This document shows, in pieces, positions 50,201 through 53,811 of a stretch of DNA of 53,811 nucleotides. The DNA is from CBDCWA01 sp046048295. Lineage in GTDB: Bacteria > Pseudomonadota > Alphaproteobacteria > Rhizobiales > Hyphomicrobiaceae. The stretch spans positions 1 through 53,811 of the forward strand of contig JBJOGJ010000001.1 in the NCBI GenBank assembly GCA_046048295.1, read 5' to 3'. A program made the position numbers and the translations under genes. How positions within the stretch are numbered: the first letter of the stretch is position 1; every line of letters begins with the position of its first letter. The notes beneath the pieces were generated by a model, which did no database searches, had not been told where the DNA came from, and saw nothing but the letters and a program-made list of their open reading frames with translations.

Positions 50201-50892
50201 ACTGCATCCTCATCTGGCGGCGCCAGCCGGACGATGCCCTCGAGCCACTGTCGCGAACCAATGGCCTGCACCAGCACCTCGTCGAAACCATCCTCCGCCG
50301 CGAACGCGATCATGGTGTGCAGCGCCGCGCCAAGCTCCGAGCCCGGTTCCCTCACCGCCTCGCCTAGAACACGGTCGATCGCTTCGCGCCTGAGCTCCCC
50401 CGTCATCTCGTCGTCGAGAATCGTAAACCCCGGCGGCACCCCGGCCTCCAGCGGGAAACGCTGCAGAAGCCGCTCGCAGAACCCGTGGATCGTCTGTACC
50501 TTGAGCCCGCCCGGCGTCTCGATGGCCCGTGCGAAGAGCCGTCGCGCGGCCTCCTTCTCATCCGCCTCCGGCAGACAGCCAAGTACCTTCTCGAGCGCTG
50601 CCGCGAGCGCCTCATCGTCCGCCGTCGCCCATTCAGCCAGGTCTGAAAAAACGCGTGCGGACATTTCCGCAGCAGCCGACTTCGTATAGGTGAGGCAGAG
50701 GATCTGGTCCGGCGGTGTACCGCTCAGCAGGAGACGCAGCACGCGCGTCTTCAGGACGTGGGTCTTGCCTGCACCGGCATTGGCGCTGACCCAGGCCGAT
50801 GCCCGTGGATCGGACACCTTGAGCTGTGCCTCGACCGTCTCCCGGTAGAGGTCGCCACCTGCCCCCATACTCTTCGCCAGCACCTCCGTCAT
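47293..50892 (-). CDS. addA: Double-strand break repair helicase-nuclease AddA
   Basis: A 1199-residue UvrD-like helicase with a C-terminal nuclease. The Walker A motif is ANAGAGKTHV (GAGKT at 40-44). Downstream come ILVDEAQDTSPLQW, AVGDEKQSIYSFQGA, VRVMTVHGAKGLEAPVVFLPD and LLYVAMTRARDRLYI, the helicase motifs in order. Near residue 1117 IADYKTNRSAP carries the PD-(D/E)XK nuclease core, with QIDRLLV just before it. With AddB it unwinds and trims broken DNA ends for RecA. The ATG at 50892 overlaps the addB stop as ATGA, so the two are translationally coupled. Confidence 0.97.
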   Translation of the reverse strand: MTEVLAKSMGAGGDLYRETVEAQLKVSDPRASAWVSANAGAGKTHVLKTRVLRLLLSGTPPDQILCLTYTKSAAAEMSARVFSDLAEWATADDEALAAALEKVLGCLPEADEKEAARRLFARAIETPGGLKVQTIHGFCERLLQRFPLEAGVPPGFTILDDEMTGELRREAIDRVLGEAVREPGSELGAALHTMIAFAAEDGFDEVLVQAIGSRQWLEGIVRLAPPDEDAVAAIEGHYRRIFCVRNDVTIESLQDDIAGLIPQGFLEQAAGILSGGGKTDQEIARRLLEARHAKSRPECVVALEAGLLTQQKLARSDSRFVTKAIRTAHPEIVDPLVRARDACERLVRERQGLIVIGATLALVRLAERVLQGYSEAKARRAALDFDDLIMHTAHLLEGASAAQWVLYKLDGGLQHILVDEAQDTSPLQWTIVDHLAREFFAGTGASEKVRTLFAVGDEKQSIYSFQGAAPKMFADAGARFKELARLAGMDLCSVPLTLSFRTVKTVLEAVDDVFADPRRTPGLTAGAEAVCHHARRIGQAGLVEIWPTFKHEAVEDGDLWQPVEEAAARSPANALANKIAETIDGWLKSGEMIVSENRPITAGDILILVRKRYPFAEPMVAALKARKIAVAGADRMMLADQVVVQDLLALADFLTLPEDDLALATVLKSPMFGLNDDDLLELAPKRKGMLWSTLLGAAARTLRYGEAADRLKRWRAQSDIKPPFEFFASLLDRDGMRARFLKRLGLEAVDPIDEFLSLAIAFDDRATPSLTGFVDYVRKARRELKRDMEHGRNEVRVMTVHGAKGLEAPVVFLPDTCAAGRARGAALLDIGAVDGLAEPMGLRAWPVKGSGLIEVVERARSHVATAEAEERNRLLYVAMTRARDRLYIAGFENKKGREKGCWYDVISEALDGRLEKVETGGGEVLRLSGQQTAEFETPRVETRGHLPSVALPEWATRPAPAETQVTIPLAPSRLAPLEFDETGDPAEPLPLERSDPSEARNLSPLMLSRDAGLLRGIITHALLEYLPGVPPSERRSVAEGYVEVRGAPLRRAIRDSIVGETLAVLETPGFGDLFGPGARAEVPIVANVARPAGQSGAPLRITGQIDRLLVTPDTVLIADYKTNRSAPATLQSVAPAYLYQLAAYRLAVQQIFPGKTMRAAILWTETPSLMETPGSVLDSYEACLWQLDRARLDAIADGT

Positions 50893-53811
50893 TCGCTCTC
50901 CTGCCCGACGCTTCCCGCCCACTCGCCCACACGGGCAAGCAGGGCGTAGTCGTCGTACATGTAACTGAAACGCGACCGTCGCAGCGCGGCATAGGGTGTC
51001 GAAGGATCGTCGAACTGTGCAATCAGGCGTTCAAGCCCCTTTTGCGCCTCGCGCGCAAGAGTCTCGACATCGACCGATACAACCGCTTCCTCCGCACCGG
51101 GCGGCTCTGCACCGGATGCCGATATGTAGGCAAGCCCGGCAACTTGCACCTTCCCGAGTTCCCTGAACCCGCCGAGCAGCGCAATCGCCGCCTCCAGCGG
51201 CAGCTGCGGCGCATCTCCCGCTGCCGCCTGCTTGGCCAGCGTCTTCAGGCTCTGCACTGACATCGTCTTGTAGTCGGTTATGACGACGCCATCTGACCGC
51301 AGGTCGATCCGGTCGGCTCGCGCCTTGAGCGAGAACGGCCCTGCCGGCCCATCGAGCATGATGTCGCCATCGACTTCCACGAGAAGGCGCGTCGTACCCT
51401 TCCGGCGCCCCGTCTCCGAATCCGCGAACCAGTCCGCAAAGCGTTGAAAGCGGGGAACCCAGAACGCGGCGATACGATTGTCCTGGCTCCATCGCGCGAG
51501 AATTTCACGCGCAATGTCGAGCAGTTCCGCCTTGGCATCGTCCGGCAGCTGATTTGGGTAGCGACAGCCGAATTCCGACAGCGCTGCATGGATAAGGCTG
51601 CCCCGAAGCGCCGCATTGGGCTGCGTACCGAGCGCAGTCAGCGGCTGCAGGTTGAGGATCTTGGACGCATAGATCGCATAGGGGTTCTGCACCCAGCGCT
51701 CCACGTCGCTGACGCTCATCGAGCGTGGGCGCACATCGACAGGCGGCGCCGGCTTCGGCGGCTTGGCGTATTCGCGTGCACCAACGGCCGAACGGTTTGC
51801 GGCCCAACCGACCCACGGCAGCTCGGGTTCGAGCGCGTCGAGCACACCGACACCTTCGGCGAGCGCCCTGATGCGCATCAGCCACCGCGAAGGTACGGCT
51901 GGTGCACCGTCCACCTTGACCGCACGCGTGAGATACACCTCCCGGGCCCCCAGCAGCGCCGTGAAGTCGTGGCACGCATGACCAATCCGCTCCTCGGGCT
52001 GCGGCAGCCCGAGCTGCTGGCGCATCGGCCGGTTGAGCCACGGCCCCGGGTCGGCTGCCTCCGGCCAGCTGCCTTCGTTGAGCCCGCCGAGGATGACGAC
52101 GTCGGGCTGCTGCAGCCGCGCCTCGAACGGTCCCCAGATCGACAGTCGGGGATGCACTGGCACCCTCGGGCGGACGGCCTCCCGCACGGCGATGCTGCGA
52201 TAGAAATCCGGGTAGTCCTCCGCATCGATCCGAAGCGTCGGCAACGCCTCGTCGAGAAGCCCGGCAACGATCAGCTGGGCCGTGGTGCCAGCCTCGCCAT
52301 CCCACAGTGGCGACGAGACCGGCCGGTCATCCTCATCTTCCGCCAGCCGTGCAAGCGCCTCGGCAGCTTCCATGTGCCCCTTGACGAGCACGGACAGGTC
52401 GATTTTTCCCCGCTCATCGAACAACGCCTCGAGCGGTCCAAGTGCAATCGCCAGCCGCTCGACCAGATCTTCGGCGGCAGCGAAGTGCTCGTCCTTGACG
52501 CGCCGGACGCCGGCGTGACGTTCTTCCCCGTCCGCGACGCTCGCGAGACCGCGCTGCACACCTTCTATGCCGCGCCCAAGATAGACCGTCCGGAATACCG
52601 CAAGCTCAAGCGCCCGCGCCGCACGGCGGATGTCTCCCGCCGCAAGCCCCAGCCTCGCCAATGGATGCTTTAGCAGAGCCATCAGCGGAACCGGCGCAAA
52701 TCGATGCTGGACCGTCTCCACGATAAGGTCGAGGAACGTACCCGGCAGTGTCTTGGCGAACGGCCGGCCTGCAGAATCGTCGACTCGAATGCCCCACGCC
52801 TCGAGCCGCACAGCCACGCGCCGGGCAAGCAGCCGGTCGCGGGTTACCAGGGCCGCCGTGCGCCCCTCCTCCTCGGCGGTTTTGCGCAGGATGAGCGAAA
52901 CGATCTCCGCCTCTTCTCCCGCCGAACCGGCTTCGATAAGGCTTACGGCCTGAAGCGCTGCACGTACGGCATCCTGGTTCGCCGAACGAACATAGGAATG
53001 CCACCGGTCAGTCGTCTGTGCAGGCCGCATCGCCTCGCTGATGAAGGAAAGGCGTTGGACCACCTGTTCATCCGCCCTGCATCCCTGAAGCAGGCCAACG
53101 TCGCGCCGTGACACACCAATCGCGTCGATGAGCTTCTTGAGGCCGAACTGCGGATGCTCCGGATGCCCTGGCAATGCGGCCTTGCCTGCAGGCGTGGCAC
53201 CAGGCGCCGCCGGAGAAATGGCCTCGAAGCTCTCGTCGTCGAGCACCGTATCGAGGCCAGGAAGAACGATGGCACCGCTTTCCAGGCGCGCCACCACCCG
53301 CATCAGCTCCGCGGTCGCCGGAATCGATCCGGTCACCCCCGCCACGATCACCGGTCCACCGCTTTTCCGCTTGGCGATCCGGGCCGCCTCCGCGAGCACC
53401 AGGGCATTCCGCCGCCCCGCGGGCGAGATGAAACCCTTTTCTTCGAGATAGTGCGGCCAGGTCACGAGAACGATTTCCAGGAACTTCAGCGTCCGCTGCC
53501 AGTGTTCCGAGTATTCGTCCGGAACGATACTGTCCAACCCGCCGAGCGAGACGTTTTCCGTCTCGACCATGTCCATCAGGCTCGCCAGCTCACGCGCCAG
53601 ACCGATGGCCTGCGCCGCGGTCTGCGCACCGGCAGCGCTGTAGAGCTGCATCGGGCTGTCGGGAGGCGCCTCTAGCGCGGCATCGCGCATCGCTTCGGAC
53701 CATCGCATGACGAGCGAAGTCAGAACGAGATGACGCTCGAGTTCACCTACCGCAGGCGGCACCTCGCCACCGACATCCTCCGCATTGCCTGCCACGAGCG
53801 CAGCAATCAGC
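50889..53811 (-). CDS. addB: AddB, partial at the right edge (5' end missing)
   Basis: The reading frame stays open at the window edge, so the N terminus is missing; 973 residues are visible, and the last internal GTG (53795) is not a start because the codons before it (Leu-Ile-Ala-Ala-Leu) keep the frame open. Visible parts include an inactive helicase-like region, VIVAGVTGSIPATAELMRVV, ALVTRDRLLARRVAVRLEAW, and EGSWPEAADPGPWLNRPMRQQLGLPQPEERI. The C-terminal nuclease has RADRIDLRSDGVVITDYKT. The extreme C terminus contains no CxxxxxC-type cluster like the Fe-S motif of Bacillus AddB, as in many alphaproteobacterial AddB. Family length is about 1000-1050 residues. Confidence 0.95.
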   Translation of the reverse strand, partial: LIAALVAGNAEDVGGEVPPAVGELERHLVLTSLVMRWSEAMRDAALEAPPDSPMQLYSAAGAQTAAQAIGLARELASLMDMVETENVSLGGLDSIVPDEYSEHWQRTLKFLEIVLVTWPHYLEEKGFISPAGRRNALVLAEAARIAKRKSGGPVIVAGVTGSIPATAELMRVVARLESGAIVLPGLDTVLDDESFEAISPAAPGATPAGKAALPGHPEHPQFGLKKLIDAIGVSRRDVGLLQGCRADEQVVQRLSFISEAMRPAQTTDRWHSYVRSANQDAVRAALQAVSLIEAGSAGEEAEIVSLILRKTAEEEGRTAALVTRDRLLARRVAVRLEAWGIRVDDSAGRPFAKTLPGTFLDLIVETVQHRFAPVPLMALLKHPLARLGLAAGDIRRAARALELAVFRTVYLGRGIEGVQRGLASVADGEERHAGVRRVKDEHFAAAEDLVERLAIALGPLEALFDERGKIDLSVLVKGHMEAAEALARLAEDEDDRPVSSPLWDGEAGTTAQLIVAGLLDEALPTLRIDAEDYPDFYRSIAVREAVRPRVPVHPRLSIWGPFEARLQQPDVVILGGLNEGSWPEAADPGPWLNRPMRQQLGLPQPEERIGHACHDFTALLGAREVYLTRAVKVDGAPAVPSRWLMRIRALAEGVGVLDALEPELPWVGWAANRSAVGAREYAKPPKPAPPVDVRPRSMSVSDVERWVQNPYAIYASKILNLQPLTALGTQPNAALRGSLIHAALSEFGCRYPNQLPDDAKAELLDIAREILARWSQDNRIAAFWVPRFQRFADWFADSETGRRKGTTRLLVEVDGDIMLDGPAGPFSLKARADRIDLRSDGVVITDYKTMSVQSLKTLAKQAAAGDAPQLPLEAAIALLGGFRELGKVQVAGLAYISASGAEPPGAEEAVVSVDVETLAREAQKGLERLIAQFDDPSTPYAALRRSRFSYMYDDYALLARVGEWAGSVGQESE

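Noticed and set aside
1..53811. CRISPR array, insertion sequence, prophage, tRNA or rRNA
   Set aside because: No evenly spaced direct repeats, no transposase or integrase product, no phage structural genes and no cloverleaf or rRNA-like stretch were seen on reading both strands.

Overview
This window looks like a chromosomal segment of a GC-rich alphaproteobacterium, most likely of the order Hyphomicrobiales (Rhizobiales). The grounds are the addB-addA-trxA gene order, the wealth of Bug/TctC-type periplasmic binding proteins, MmgE/PrpD paralogues and TRAP transporters, and a strong preference for codons ending in G or C. I see no tRNA, rRNA, insertion sequence, prophage or CRISPR array. Every intergenic gap is under about 300 bases. 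None of the genes I could identify is a DNA-binding transcriptional regulator.

Layout. 0.3-6.7 kb: alpha/beta hydrolase, TauE/SafE permease coupled to an internally deleted GNAT gene, a TIR-domain multi-pass membrane protein, an HpaB-type flavin monooxygenase and a patatin-like phospholipase. 6.7-17.2 kb: a carboxylate-catabolism block holding a prpB-type lyase, three MmgE/PrpD proteins, a TcuA-like flavoprotein, a Bug receptor, a fused TctA-TctB permease and a small ABM-fold protein. 17.3-25.1 kb: envelope-related genes, namely an MgtC/DUF4010 protein with a small membrane partner, a class A-like penicillin-binding protein, and a large and a small protein of unknown function. 25.2-31.3 kb: fdhD, a TRAP system whose receptor gene runs convergently to its membrane-subunit genes, and an Mrp ATPase fused to DUF971. 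31.4-42.1 kb: a second catabolic zone with three orphan Bug receptors interleaved with two VOC proteins, a hydrolase, a cupin, an LLM flavin monooxygenase and a ThDP enzyme. 42.3-46.8 kb: small membrane proteins, msrA with a glutathionyl-hydroquinone reductase, and an FMN glutamate-synthase-like protein. 46.8-53.8 kb: trxA, addA and a 5'-truncated addB.

How the genes may work together. The 6.7-17.2 kb block reads as a route for a tricarballylate- or alkylcitrate-like compound: uptake (Bug plus TctAB), desaturation (TcuA-like), hydration or dehydration (MmgE/PrpD), then C-C cleavage (PrpB). That route is an inference from families and gene order; the substrate cannot be read from the sequence. 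The 32-42 kb zone looks like a similar but modular uptake-and-oxidation region in which the receptors lack local permeases and may share the TctAB permease or distant ones. The right end is DNA-repair (AddAB) and thiol-redox housekeeping.
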